Source of the DNA: Thereva unica
Taxonomy: Eukaryota > Arthropoda > Insecta > Diptera > Therevidae
DNA: 64,000 bases
Direction of reading: 5' to 3'
NCBI GenBank assembly: GCA_949987705.1
Contig: OX465281.1
Coordinates: 190,699,112-190,763,111, forward strand
The notes under the pieces are model-generated. The model saw only the letters and a list, made by a program, of their open reading frames with translations, did no database searches and was not told the DNA's origin. The translations under genes and the position numbers were made by a program. Position 1 is the first letter of the stretch, and each line of letters starts with the position of its first letter. This document shows positions 52,370 to 63,385 of this stretch, one piece after another.

Positions 52370-53640
52370 GTTTCAGAGCGTGTTTCTCAGCACCATTTGG
52401 TTGTAGACAGTTGAATTTTAACATAGTTGCCTTTCTAGGGATTGCAAATAAGTGGTCGCCAGTAGATCTTTTTGGTCTAAAGCCGTACTGTTTGTCATTT
52501 AATATTTTGTGGTGTTCAAGATATCTCAAAAACCTCTTGTTTATTGTCTCCATCACTTTAGAGAGAATAGAAGTAATTGCTATTGGGCGGTAGTTAGCGG
52601 GATCACTAGCATCACCTTTTTTTGGTATAGGCTGAACATGGGCCAGTTTCCAGGAGTCGGCATAGACTCCGAAGAAGTAGGATAGGGCGAAAAGTTTGCG
52701 CAGAGGTTTAGCCAAAGGTGAGGCACATTTTTTAAGAACCATAGGGGGAATATTGTCGGGGCCAGTGTATTTATTGGAGTCAAGCTCTTTGAGACAAGCT
52801 CTGGAGTCAAGCTCTTTGGGTGGAACACTCGAAGGCTGGTTGTTGCATGTCAGCATCGGGTAAGGAAGAGTTTGCGGCGAACAGAGATGCAAGTAAGTTG
52901 GCCTTGGGTTTGCTTTCTGTTATCACCTGCCTATTGTAGATGAATGGAGGCGTTGTGTTTGAAGTAAAATTCTTCCTGATGGAGGTTACCAAGGACCAAA
53001 AATTTTTACTGCCAGCAGTGGAGTTAATGAGTTTATTTCTCAGCCTGTCATCGTATAATTCCTTGACTTTCCTGATGGTGGATTTACAAGAATTTCTCAA
53101 CCTGATGTACTCACGTCTAGATAGTTCGCTTGGAGAATGTCTGTACTCTCTGTAGGCGGCTTCTTTAGTTTTAATTGCATTCATGCATTCCCGATTAAAC
53201 CATCCATGCTGCCTAGGCTTTATGGATTTGGAGAAATGAGGAATGAATAGGTGCATACCAGCCAATATAATGTTGGTAATACAGAGGGCGGCAAAGTTGA
53301 CATCGAGATCCTGGAAACATAGATCCCAGTCAGTAGATTGAAAAAAGCGAATCAGCCCCCCCCCCCCCCAGTTGGCCTTCCCATAATGCCAAACGGTTCT
53401 CCTAGGAGCTAGCGTAGTTGGAGTAGGAGATCGATATGGGAAGTGGGCGCTGATTAGACAGTGATCTGAGTTGCCCAGGGGAGAGTCGATTTCGACGGAG
53501 TATTTTGTTGGGTGCGAGGTAAGAAAAAGATCAAGGAGGTGCCGTCCTTGACCTGCAGTGTCAGGAATACGCGTAGGACCGTTGACCATTTGGTATGCAC
53601 AGGGTCAACCTCCGTCGTAACCGGCACTGCCATTGTCATG
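52370..53640 (-). pseudogene. CR1-like LINE fragment: endonuclease end and RT start
   Basis: From 53589 on the - strand: RIPDTAGQGRHLLDLFLTSH and GNSDHCLISAHFPY (endonuclease end with SDH), PRQHGWFNRECMNAIKTKEA, YDDRLRNKLINSTAGSKNFW, and after a frame change near 52830 SNKYTGPDNIPPMVLKKCAS, VQPIPKKGDASDPANYRPIA, ILSKVMETINKRFLRYLE and YGFRPKRSTGDHLF. Similarity ends near 52370 before the RT catalytic box. A run of 14 C lies near 53360. Same family as 57050-57350 and 62150-63175. Confidence 0.85.
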
Positions 53641-54000
53641 ACCATCGATTGTTAAATGCTTATTCTGAGCGATTCTATATCTTTAAACTGCCTTCCATGA
53701 GCATACACCTTCCTGACTACAATGCTCCATAAATCTTCTATCGGTTTTAGATCCGGAGAACGTGCCAGCCAATCCAAAACTGGATTCTTTTGCTCCTCAA
53801 ATCACTTCGTAGTAACTCTTGCTTTATGGATAGGTGTACAATCTTATAGAAAGGCCCAGTTATCGCCAAGTGCATCCTCAAAAATTCGACTCCAAGGAAC
53901 TTCGGGTTTTTTCTTGAGATCATGAGAAAAGTATTGGCAACCATCTGGGCCGTCCAGATTAAATTTTGTTAACACTTTGCCGTTCCTTGCCCCACGACAT
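53641..54000 (-). pseudogene. Tc1-like transposase fragment
   Basis: The - strand frame reads RNGKVLTKFNLDGPDGCQYF, then FEDALGDNWAFL, a stop, DCTPIHKARVTTK (second Asp motif), then LDWLARSPDLKPIEDLW with the catalytic Glu, and VRKVYAHGRQFKD. Two stops inside. No inverted repeats identified. Confidence 0.82.
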
Positions 54001-54889
54001 TACATTCTCCGCAAATTTAAGCCTTAGATAGGCTATTTGCTGCTTTTTTTGCTCACGCAGAGCCTAATTTGTTGTCGCCCTTGACTACCTTGTGTACTAC
54101 TACCTTGTGTACTACTATCACAATAAATTATTATTATTAAGTCTTTAATATATCCTGAAATCGTTCGAGTTTCCAATTGCAGAAATTTGCTTGCCAATTT
54201 ATCAGCGGCGCCTCAACACGCTCAGGGCGAATTCAACCACGGGCTCTAACGTAGCGAACGAAGTACGAAAAATTGGCTGCTAATGTTCAGGAAAAATAAA
54301 TTCTTTAAAAAGACTTGTGGGTTTACCATTATTATCGTTATTGGAACTAGCTTTTCTCAAGATAACTTTGACACCAGTTCTGTTCTGGTACTAGTCAATT
54401 TTCCACTAGTACATAGTACCACTAGAACTATTACTCGAAGCAGTCAGTTTATAAATATTATAACTTTCATTTGATTCTGTTGTAATCGGTTTGCCAGCTG
54501 GAATTTTGATGTAACTTTCATTTGGTTCTACTATGATGGGTATTCCAGCTTGATAGACCTTACTGGTATCACTTTCACAACCTAGGACTTTTTCTGGACA
54601 CAGAATACCGTTTCTGCATGGAAGGCGACAAGACTTCCCCACTCTTCTCTGTGAATGTTCTGCTATGATCTAGCTTAGAAGAAGATGGTTTATCGTAGAA
54701 TTTATGAGCTCCGATCAAGTCCGGTCTTCTTCAACTAAAGCCCTTTATGCCTTCGTCCGGAAGGCTGACGGTATTTTCAGCTAGTGAGATACGTACACAA
54801 TAAGCCTAACTTAGTGCAATGTTCCCCATATATGCAAGAAATAAAAAACCCATCGGTAATTAAAAGCCAAATTTGTAAATTTTACATTA
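54001..54889. other. Non-coding, nothing recognised
   Basis: Contains a tandem pair of ACTACCTTGTGTACT (54083-54112) and no supported gene. Part may be flank of the downstream host gene on the - strand. Confidence 0.45.
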
Positions 54890-55385
54890 TTATAATAACT
54901 TTATTTAAAACTTGAAAATATATATAAATAATTATAAGGCTCCTCCGTAAGTCCCTTAAATATTGACAAGCGTTTTCTCCTACGTTTTTTTAATATATAA
55001 TTAATTTGTCTGAATAATTTGACCAAATTAACTAACATGCGATTCCCTTCTGTTACCTTTCACAATTCAATTATTAAACCTTTCTGAATTTATTTTACTT
55101 TTTTTTGTTTCCTTCTAACTTGATAAGAAATGCAATAATTTGTATCTTGAATTAGTGATAAAAAAATTCTCTAAAAATATTCAAAAATATTAAACAACTA
55201 TTTGTTGTGACTTAATTTTTAGAGGAGCAGTTAATGCCACCATTTGTACCATTTGATGTTATATAACCTAATATAGTAAAAGGAGCATAACACTACGATC
55301 AGGTGGGGTTAAAGGGTTAATATAAAAGTGACCTTAATTAAGGCTCCCATATTACTAAATGCTCAATTATATGATTTTTATAAAA
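54890..55385 (-). other. Presumed 3' UTR of the host exon
   Basis: Follows the stop at 55386-55388 on the - strand; TTTAAATAAAGTTATTATAA (read on the - strand near 54905-54890) gives an AATAAA about 485 bases after the stop. No repeats recognised inside. Confidence 0.45.
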
Positions 55386-55577
55386 TCACATTTCCAAATC
55401 AAACATTAGTGAGTTTTTCGCTTCCGTTTCTGATGATTCAGAATCAACACGGTATCGCGTTGCATCATTATTGTCTTCCTTATTGCTAGAGTTTCCTAAC
55501 TCTGATAAATCCAGACCGCTATCATGATGGGCATACTTTTTACTCTTCTTTTCCAGTAATGATTGCGTTCGAGGTGA
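55386..55577 (-). CDS. Last exon of an unidentified host gene
   Basis: On the - strand a pyrimidine-rich acceptor (TTTCTTTTTTTCATTTCAG) is followed by 63 sense codons in phase 0 and TGA (55386-55388). The peptide is hydrophilic and acidic: SPRTQSLLEKKSKKY, HHDSGLDLSELGNSS, RYRVDSESSETEAKN, ending SLMFDLEM. It resembles the cytoplasmic tail of a membrane or signalling protein with Ser-Glu phospho-acceptor-like sites, but I do not recognise the gene. Upstream exons should lie to the right; none was recognised before 64000, so they may be beyond the transposon-filled intron. An open frame of this length could be chance, but acceptor, codon choice and a downstream AATAAA agree. Confidence 0.5.
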   Translation of the reverse strand, partial: SPRTQSLLEKKSKKYAHHDSGLDLSELGNSSNKEDNNDATRYRVDSESSETEAKNSLMFDLEM

Positions 55578-55644
55578 CTGAAATGAAAAAAAGAAATATT
55601 TAAATTCAAAATTTATTATAATTCAAAGAGGAGAAAATTCTTAA

Positions 55645-55985
55645 AAAATATATAGTTTAAAAAAACCAAAACATACGCTTTTAATTTAAAATGAACTCAA
55701 AAGTAAAAAATAATTTTTAATGTAAAATTTTTATTGCTCCAGCCAGTATATGGGAACAACCTACGTTTCGAAATGTAAAAAAGCGTGGGGCTCCTTACCT
55801 ATTTCCTTATTTTATTAACATTAGAACTTTTCGTTAGCGCCCCACGCTTTTTTACATTTCGAAACGTAGGTTGTTCCCATATACTGGCTGGAGCAATAAA
55901 AATTTTACATTAAAAATTATTTTTTACTTTTGAGTTCATTTTAAATTAAAAGCGTATTTTTTGGTTTTTTTAAACTATATATTTT
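55645..55985. mobile_element. Palindromic (foldback) element, 340 bp
   Basis: Arms of about 140-150 bp, 55645-55798 and 55848-55985, nearly perfect complements, each including AAAAAAGCGTGGGGC, CCTACGTTTCGAAATG and GTATATGGGAACAACC words. The loop (about 50 bp) is also part of the repeat unit: 55820-55870 matches, in reverse, 523-570. No coding. Confidence 0.9.
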
Positions 55986-56240
55986 ATTTTCTGCTTTTTA
56001 GTCTATTATATGGCTTCTACCATTTTCATTTGATACCCAAACCGAGTGGGTTTTAAAGAAAAAGGTAATCGCCATTCCGCTATTTTGTGTTGGCCGCTAT
56101 TTTGAATTTAGAATTACGCTACGCAGCTAATTGTATTGTAGTTGGCATACCCATCCATTTGATACCCATGTCGGGGGGTCGGCGAACACAATTGCAAAAT
56201 TCAGCCGCCATCCTGGACCCGTCATCTTGATTTTTTTACA
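55986..56240. repeat. Dispersed repeat, right extension
   Basis: Two CATTTGATACCCA words and the GTTGGCCGCTATTTTGAA stretch, shared with 39350-39560. No coding. Confidence 0.75.
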
Positions 56241-57049
56241 AAATAATCAGATTGCATTGTCATCCAAAAAGCTACATAAAAAAAGCAAAGATGGGTAAAA
56301 TTGAAATAGATTTTAACAACATTGTACTGCGTTGGATCAATGGGTAAAAGCCGAATAGCTGGAATGGGATATTTCGTTTCAAGACATACGAGTTGTACCC
56401 GTATAGTTTCATTTTAGATGCTTGCTCTCAACAAGTTAAACTAAATGTCCCTAGTTCATCCCTGCGGCGTATTTCCTATTGGTCGGCATCAAACCTCCTG
56501 GAGTTGAGTCAAACGAGGCCTTATTGTATGTTTTTCTTTTACTCCTCTATATATCCTCCTGATATAATAGTAATTGCTTCAAATGAATTCCTTTTCATTT
56601 TCGTTGATAAAGTAAAATGTAGAATGACCTGCTGCTCACTGTCATTATTGGCAAAACATGGACTGCTATAGAAACTTAGGTTCCATTGCTTCTTTTAAAA
56701 GGGCTGGCGGTATGAATTTAGTGAAAGCCTCATCCTTTACTCATTTAATGCATGGTCTTCCCATTTTTCCCCTCACTTTAGACTTTAGACTCCGGACTAC
56801 AAGAACTAAGATCGGATTTGAACGAAGAGACGTTACCATATTTCACAGCGGCAATAATAACTACTTGAGGGCAGGTATCTGCATCCCTCAATCAAGAATT
56901 AGTTTTATGTCCATGCTAATTGAATTGGACATGAGTTTACGATCATGCAGACAATGTTTGGCGCGTGCTTGTCTTATATTATCGAAGCGCCATAGGAGTA
57001 AAGTAGAGAACCACCGTCAGCAATGCTGTGAAGCGAGCTAGAATGGATT
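56241..57049. other. Non-coding, nothing recognised
   Basis: Two open frames of about 90 and 127 codons occur on the + strand (56393-56671, 56658-57041) but neither shows a known domain; I do not count them as genes. Confidence 0.4.
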
Positions 57050-57350
57050 AATACTACCTGGATTGAACGGCTAGAAAGATAGCTCTTAATCCAGTTCTTT
57101 AGAACAGAGTCAAAACCAATAGGGTCTCGTCAAGGCTTGTAGATATCTAGCGCAACCAGGCCAGATTCACCAAATCGGTGTATACATTGGTTCAAATGCC
57201 GCAAACAAAGAGGCCTCTATGATATTGGAGAAAGTCGACGTGATTGATATTGGGCGGTAGTTAGCAGGATCACTAGCGCCACCTTTTTTCGGTATAGGCT
57301 GAATATTAACCAGTTTCCAAGAGTCTGGATAAACTCCGGGGAAATGGAAT
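57050..57350 (-). pseudogene. CR1-like LINE fragment
   Basis: On the - strand WLIFSLYRKKVALVILLTTA lies in a shifted frame where the related copy at 52580-52680 reads VQPIPKKGDASDPANYRPIA; the DNA of the two regions is nearly the same (GGCGGTAGTTAGC-GGATCACTAGC and GGTATAGGCTGAA words). Ends are ragged. Confidence 0.75.
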
Positions 57351-57689
57351 GTCCTTTAAAGAGGAAATATAAAAAAAGAAAAATATAAAGTGATTGTTTA
57401 ACTGTCATTCGAAAACAAGAAAGAACGATGTAAAAGTCTCTATCATTATCCGAAAAGAATTCAATAAGAACACCGGTAAGAAACGATGTAAGAAGATTCC
57501 AACGGAAGAATGGTCCTAATGGTCTTGAAAATGGGGGACTCGCGGAAACAAGTGCAAAACAAATTTTGAAAAAAAACAGCCCGTTTATTGATTTTGTCGG
57601 TATCACGCTTTGCGCGAAAAAGTTAAGTTGAATTTTCTTTATTTTTCCCTCTTCCTTATTATTTAAATTAACTTAAAATATAGCCCTAG
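57351..57689. other. Non-coding, nothing recognised
   Basis: AT-rich filler between a LINE fragment and the pogo relic. Confidence 0.4.
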
Positions 57690-57930
57690 TAAAAACACTA
57701 AAGATTAAAATTCTTGAGGCTGTAGACCGTGGAGATAAGACAAAAACAGAGGTTTGCAAAAGGTTCGGAATTTCAAATTCTACCCTACCAACGATCTTAA
57801 AAAATCGTGAAAAGTTTAAACTGTTCTGCGTTTAGCGAAACATGAGAATTTGGATTCTGTGCTTCTTCTATGGTTCAAGCAAGCTCGATCCCAAAATGTT
57901 CCCATATGGGTATCTAATCCATGTTGGATC
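57690..57930 (+). pseudogene. pogo/Tigger DNA-binding domain fragment
   Basis: The frame from about 57691 reads LKIKILEAVDRGDKTKTEVC, then FGISNSTLPTILKNREKF: the Psq-type helix-turn-helix of CENP-B and Tigger transposases. After a frameshift near 57826 it continues RLAKHENLDSVLLLWFKQAR and SQNVPI, the second, CENP-B-type DNA-binding half. Nothing of the DDE domain follows. Confidence 0.82.
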
Positions 57931-58329
57931 GAACGATTTAAATCAAGAAATCTAACTCGTTATTATTGAAATAAATAAATAATTTTTTGTATGCATTACG
58001 CTTACTTTTGATTCAAATGTATTTTTGTGCATATATACTCGTAGAGTGTATTGCGTCAAATTTTGTTCGTCTACCTGGGGCCCATATACAACAAGGTTTT
58101 AAGCGTTAAAACATGCCCATAGTCTTTGTGACAAACGCTTAGCTTACCCATACACGTTTTCATTTCGGTTTACGATTTCAAATCGAAATGAATTCTTTAA
58201 TTAGTAAAAAGTTGTCAATAACCATTGAAATTATTATTCATACTGAAAAAATTGTGCAAATGTGCAAACAAAAGTTGTTTAGTTCGTGCATAGAACTGTC
58301 AGATAAAACCACGTAAAAATTAAACCATT
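57931..58329. other. Non-coding, nothing recognised
   Basis: No gene or clear repeat. Confidence 0.4.
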
Positions 58330-58730
58330 TTTATATTTTAAGATAAAAAACAGCAACTAAGGCGTTTTTTCCACAAAAATAGCTAACTCGGCGACCCCAG
58401 GAATGCTAGGCACGTTTCAAATTCGCTCCAAAAAGGACTCAGTTTCTACTGAGCACAACTTTCAATAAAATATTGTTAAACATAATTTCTTAAACAAATT
58501 AGAAAAATTACCGAATTTTGTGTGAATTTGTTTTTTGTTACTAGCTTTTCGATTCGCTAACCAAATTTAAAAAAACAGCTAAATTGGTGCGAGACAACGG
58601 CAAGTCCTTTTTCGAGCGAAATTGAAACGCGCCTAGCATTCCTGGGGTAGCCGATTTAGCTATTTTTGTGGAAAAAACGCCTTAGTTGCTGTTTTTTGCC
58701 AAAAATCTTAAAAGAATTAAAAACATAAAA
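58330..58730. mobile_element. Foldback element, about 400 bp
   Basis: Arms of about 100 bp: AACAGCAACTAAGGCGTTTT...GGAATGCTAGGC near 58348-58412 and its complement near 58635-58700, including AAATAGCTAA/TTAGCTATTT. Interior AT-rich, no coding. Confidence 0.78.
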
Positions 58731-59344
58731 AAAATTTAAAAATCAGCGTTTTAATGATTGGATATTGTAAAGAGAGTCTTAGAGCATACGTAAAAAAATC
58801 AGGACCAACATGGCAGATTTTCTTTTGGCGCAGTAACAAATTTAACTTTTTAAAATCACTTAATTGCAAAATGCATTATGCAAAAACTATTTGACCGACA
58901 GTGATCGGGTTTTGAATATAAGTTAAACATGCCTTTAACTATCTAATTTCAAAATTAAATTGGAAAATAATGGTCTCTTCTTTCCTTGTGATAGCTTTAA
59001 AGTGAGGTACTTTTTTTCGCGGTTTTCGGCTGTTTTGCAATGCAAAAATTCAAATTTCAAAAATCCTCCTTAGGGTAAGTTTTAGCAAATTAAATAACGA
59101 ACAAACCATACTCAACAAATTTTTCGCCTAGAAGCCTTCGGTAAGAGATATTTAACAAGAAAGGTAAAAAACAGGGAATTTTTGGTGAATTTTTCAGTTT
59201 TTGGGCTACCACAAATTTTCCTGGGAGTTTCAGGCTTGCGCACCCCGTAGATATTGTTGGGGATGTTATTTCTGACCGATTCCACCAAAAAAGTCCGTTA
59301 CATCACGCCAAAACCAAAAGTTATAGGTTTTACTGCTCTAGCGC
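58731..59344. other. Non-coding, nothing recognised
   Basis: No gene or clear repeat seen. Confidence 0.4.
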
Positions 59345-59490
59345 CTGGTCTATTACGAAAAGGCCCGTATTTGCATTTATACGCATTTCTTTAGTTTTAT
59401 TCGGATTTAACCTTAAGCCTGCCAATCTACTTTCTGCTGCTAAATTGTTTAACATATTTTTGAGGTCCTGAATAGGAAAAACCCTTTGCA
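59345..59490 (-). pseudogene. LINE family C fragment (- strand)
   Basis: The - strand reads LKNMLNNLAAESRLAGLRLN, then PNKTKEMRINANTG, the same text as the region after the RT box in the + copy at 60645-60760. About 45 residues, truncated on both sides. Confidence 0.82.
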
Positions 59491-59599
59491 GGCATCAGAT
59501 TTTTATGTCATAAAAGAAAAGTTTTGTTATTTGAGATGTCTGGCACAAAAAGTTGTCAAACTTGGTTCAATTTTGAACTGCGAGCCGTTTTCTTCCGCC

Positions 59600-61400
59600 A
59601 ATGGAATTGCCTGACTTGCACGACCAATTACATTGCATTTCGCCTGATCTCTTAAATTTGCTCAGTAAGGTGCTGTACCAAATTACTAAACAGCTCACGG
59701 GAAAGCACTCTACTAAAAAGCATGCCGTTAAGAGTGCGGATGGAAGGCTGCTGTGCAGCGACGAAGAGCAGCTCCAAAGATGGAGAGATTACTTCTTCGC
59801 CGCCCTGAATGGTTCATTTACACAGAAACCTCAGGAAACCAGCAACAATGCACAGCCTATAAGAATCACCACCCGAGCCCCATCCAAGACGGAAATAGTA
59901 ACCGCAATTCATGCGATGGCCAATGGTAAAGCAGCTGGGAAAGATGGCACCCGCCAGAATTGTTGAAAGCCGATTCAAGCCTCATAGCAGATGCGCTTCA
60001 GCCAATCCTGGAAATAGCATGGAACACCTGTACCTTTCCGGAGGATTGGACGGAAGGTATCATAGTCAAAATACCAAAAAAGGGGGACCTAACAATATGC
60101 GACAACTGGAGAGGCATCTGTTTACTATCTACAGTGGGCAAAATTTTGTCCCATATATTACTATCTAGGATAAGTGAGGCAGTAGACCGAACGCTTAGGA
60201 GGCAGCAGGCCGGATTCAGGAAGGGCCGCTCATGTATTGATCATATCAACACCTTACGAATAATAGTGGAGCAGTCTACTGAATTCCAATCCCCCCTTTA
60301 CCTTGCTTTCGTAGACTATGAGAAAGCGTTCGACTCGGTTAATAGGAGCTTCATTTGGCAGGCACTACGGCGACGTGGACTGCCTGATAAAATAATAGAA
60401 TTGATAAAAGCCCTATATAACAATTCCAAATGCAGAGTTCTCCATAATAGAAAATTATCCGACAGCTTCGAGGTGAGCTCAGGAGTACGACAAGGATGCC
60501 TACTCTCGCCTTTACTATTTCTTATAGTAATAAATGACTCCTTGTCGGCGCTCTAGATAGTAGAACAGGCGGCATACAATGGGGTTTGTTAGACCGCCTT
60601 AAGGATCTCGACTACGCAGATGATATCTGTTTGCTGGCCCACAGACACCAGGACCTCAAAAACATGATTAACAATTTGGCAACAGAAAGTAGTCCAGCAG
60701 GCTTAAGGCTAAATCCGACTAAAACTAAAGAAATGCGGATAAATGCAAACACCATTGAACGGACTGCGCTGAATAACCGTGACGTGGAACTGGTCGATAA
60801 ATTCTGATACCTCGGTAGTTTTATTACCGAAAATGACGGTGCAGAAGAAGATGTCAGTTCCAGAATAAATAAAGCACGAGGCGCATATGCATGCCTGTTC
60901 CGCATATGGAGATCAACGGAGATCTCAACTAACACCAAATTGCGGCTGTTCAACTCCAACGTGAAGGCAGTACTTTTGTACGGTTGCGAAACATGGAAAG
61001 TCACCCAATTCATCACAGGGTGCCTACAAGTCTTCGTTAACAGATGCCTGCGTCGTATCCTAAAAATCCGCTGGCAGGATAGAATTTCAAACGAAGAACT
61101 ATGGCGCCGTGCCGGCCGAGAAAGGATAGACGACCAAATCAGACGAAGGAAATGGAATTGGGTTGGCCACACCTTGCGACGCGAAAACGAAAATCTAGCC
61201 AAACAGGCCCTCGACTGGAATCCGCAAGGATCCCGTCGAGTTGGAAGACCTAGGACAACGTGGAGGAGAACCCTACTAGCAGAAGCCGCAACAACTGGGA
61301 GATCCTGGTCGGAGCTGAGAGCTGTCGCGCAAAACAGAGTCCGCTGGAGGGCAACTGTTTCCGCCCTATGTCCCATGAGGGATTAAAGGAGCATAATGAT
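59600..61400 (+). pseudogene. LINE family C, RT to 3' end
   Basis: On the + strand: KHAVKSADGRLLCSDEEQLQ RW, AIHAMANGKAAGKDG, then (after a frame change near 59955) WTEGIIVKIPKKGDLTICDN, NWRGICLLSTVGKILSHILL, AGFRKGRSCIDHINTLRII, LAFVDYEKAFDSVN (first RT Asp), GVRQGCLLSPLLFLIVIN, LDYADDICLLA (catalytic box, 60613 on), LRLNPTKTKEMRINAN. After another stop near 60807: LLYGCETW, WNWVGHTLRREN, ALDWNPQGSRRVGRPRTTWR, ending ALCPMRD with stop at 61384-61386 and an ATGATGATG tail. The endonuclease is missing. Clade not certain. Confidence 0.87.
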
Positions 61401-61544
61401 GATGAAATTTGCTCATACCTCATCTCTTGCCTATTTTAACTGAAGTTCTCAACTCCTGCCTCACGGTATCAAAGTTTCCCTCGACTTAGAAGTATGTTTT
61501 AACCATAGCCTTTCCCAAGTGCCCTCCTACCAGTCCCTTCGTTT

Positions 61545-61677
61545 TTCAGCCAATCACTATTGTTCCATTTCTAGCAAAGGTCCTTGAAAAACTGATAGCT
61601 ACTCAAATAATTTTGTATTGTGAGCGTCTCACACTAATAAATATATGGCAATCTGTCTTTCGTAAACAACACGCCTT
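61545..61677 (+). pseudogene. Small non-LTR RT fragment
   Basis: One frame reads PITIVPFLAKVLEKLIATQI, then ILYCERLTLINIWQSVFRKQ: the RT finger segment (family text of the type RPISIVPFLSKVLEKLI and QSGFRKHHST). Under 50 residues. Confidence 0.72.
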
Positions 61678-61678
61678 G

Positions 61679-61786
61679 ACTTTTACCGTTTTAGATAGGT
61701 GGGACTATTTTGCGTAGATTGCTACCTTATTCAAGAAAATTTGTCAAAGAGTTACAAAATACAGGGTGATATGTAAACCTGTAAAT
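61679..61786. repeat. Partial TACAGGGTG foldback relative, left part
   Basis: GATAGGTGGGACTATTTTGC, CGTAGATTG, ACAGGGTGATATGTAAACCT follow the text of 8650-8750 in the foldback at 7864-8883. It is broken at ATGTAAACCT, repeated at 63239. Confidence 0.8.
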
Positions 61787-63231
61787 GTTATAACAGAGGA
61801 GTTCGAAGTACGTCAAGGACTTAGAGATGAACTTTTCATCCTGACCCTAGAATGGGTAATAAGGAAAACGTCAGTCCAGAGAAGTGAATCAATAGCTACA
61901 CAGTCGGTACAATTACTTGGATATGCGGATGACGTGATCTTCGTGGGAAGGCCCTTTTTGGCAGCAAAAGAAGCTTATGTCGATAAACGAAGAAAAAACT
62001 AAGGTGATGCAACAATCCAGAGCAGGAAGATTTAGAATGGGAAGAAATACAACCATCGACGAACATAACCTAGAAGTAATCGATGAAACAGTCTACCTTG
62101 GGTTTACAATCACAAAAAGAAACGAAGAAAAAGAAGAAATAAGGGCACGGGGGGTATTGAATAAGGTGGTGATGAACCATGCGTTTCAACTCTTGGATGT
62201 TATTGGAGCTCGGAAATACCGACTGCAAGAGATTATTCCACAGTCGAGTCCTATTTACAAACGAATTCATATCTTGTTGAGTGCGTGAAAGGGGTAGTTG
62301 CAGGCGGAGAGAATGAGACGAGTGGGCTAATCTGGTGTTGCGGGCATAAGATTGCCGTGGAGGCAGGAGAGCGCTTATTTCGGAGGAACAGCCACTCTGA
62401 TAGTAGCGATTAAATTTTGTCAGTGCTGCTTCATTCCTACGATAGCTCAATGGGTCCATAGTGGAGCAGGCGGTGTCGTCATCAATTAATTTGAGTGCTC
62501 TTTTTTGCACCTTATCTTACCATGCCAAGGTGGTTATTGGAGCGCCGACCAAAACGAGGGAGTTATATTCGAGAAGAGGCCTAATGTAGGATTTATAAAT
62601 AACAGCACGGGCCGATGGCCGGAGGAAGAACTTGCACCTCTTAAGAAATCCCAAGCACTGGGATGTTTGTTTGGCGATTTGGAATATGTGGTCATTCCAA
62701 AGCAAGACTTTGGCTAATGTCACGCCTAAGATGTCTAGGGATGGGTCGGCCTTTAGTTCAACGTCACCCACCTCACGGATGGTGAGGTGTTGCACTTCTT
62801 TTTCGAGATAACACAGTACTTAGTTTTGGTGGGGTTGAATTCGACACGATTCTTCTTTCACCACTCTAGAATGAGAATAAAGTGGTTATTAATAGATTTG
62901 CACATTAGTCTACGATCATCAAGACGGGATGTGGCATGAGTCTGTCTTGTATCGAAGCTGTACGAGTAACATATAGTACCGTCGTCAGCGAAGCTGAGAA
63001 GTGAAAGTAGGTCCTTTATAAAGATGAGAAAAAGGGCCGGTGATAAAATTGACCCCTGGGGGACCCCCGCAGAGATAGGGTGAGATTCAGATTTGACGCC
63101 ATCCAATACTACCTTAATTGAACGGCCGGAAAGGAAACTCTCAACCCACTTATACAGAAGCGAGTCAAGGGACCGTCAAACTTGCAGAAATGCCCTAGAG
63201 GCCAGGGCTCGATTTGGGCTGTAGCGCCATG
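61787..63231 (+). mobile_element. LINE family D relic, interrupted by a CR1-like fragment
   Basis: Flanked by ATGTAAACCT (61777-61786 and 63239-63248, with short (GGAT)n tail before the right copy). + strand frames: NVITEEFEVRQGLRDELFIL, LLGYADDVIFVG (RT box), INEEKTKVMQQSRAGRFRMG and ETVYLGFTITKRNEEKEEIR up to about 62145; the last bit before the tail (CPRGQGSIWAVAPWMDD) is the probable C-terminus. RTE-like. Confidence 0.68.
62150..63175 (-). pseudogene. CR1-like LINE, RT end and C-terminus
   Basis: On the - strand: [33 protein letters not shown] (RT box FADD), DPSLDILGVTLAKVLLWNDH, SQCLGFLKRCKFFL, YKSYIRPLLEYNSLVLVGAP, then MQKRALKLIDDDTACSTMDP, RNEAALTKFNRYYQSGCSSE, TRLAHSSHSLRLQLPLSRTQ and FVNRTRLWNNLLQSVFPSS, the typical CR1 tail. 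Frameshifts near 62510 and 62850. Same family as 52370-53640. Confidence 0.87.
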
Positions 63232-63385
63232 GATGGATGATGTAAACCTCTACCAAAAAAAATTAAAAAGCACCCTAGCGGCTAAACCGTTACGCTTTCA
63301 CCCCACACCCTACCCATGCGTTTTTTGTTCGTCTATCCAAAAACCATCCGCAGCCGGCCGCTTTGTTACTTTCAGCAATACACCC
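63232..63385. repeat. Partial TACAGGGTG foldback relative, right part
   Basis: ATGTAAACCTCTACCAAAAA near 63239 and ACACCCTGTATG near 63380 continue the relative broken at 61786; the middle differs from the 7864-8883 copy. Confidence 0.65.

Noticed and set aside
56393..57041. Two overlapping + strand frames as a host gene
   Set aside because: No recognisable domain, splice pattern or repeat; kept only as a note.
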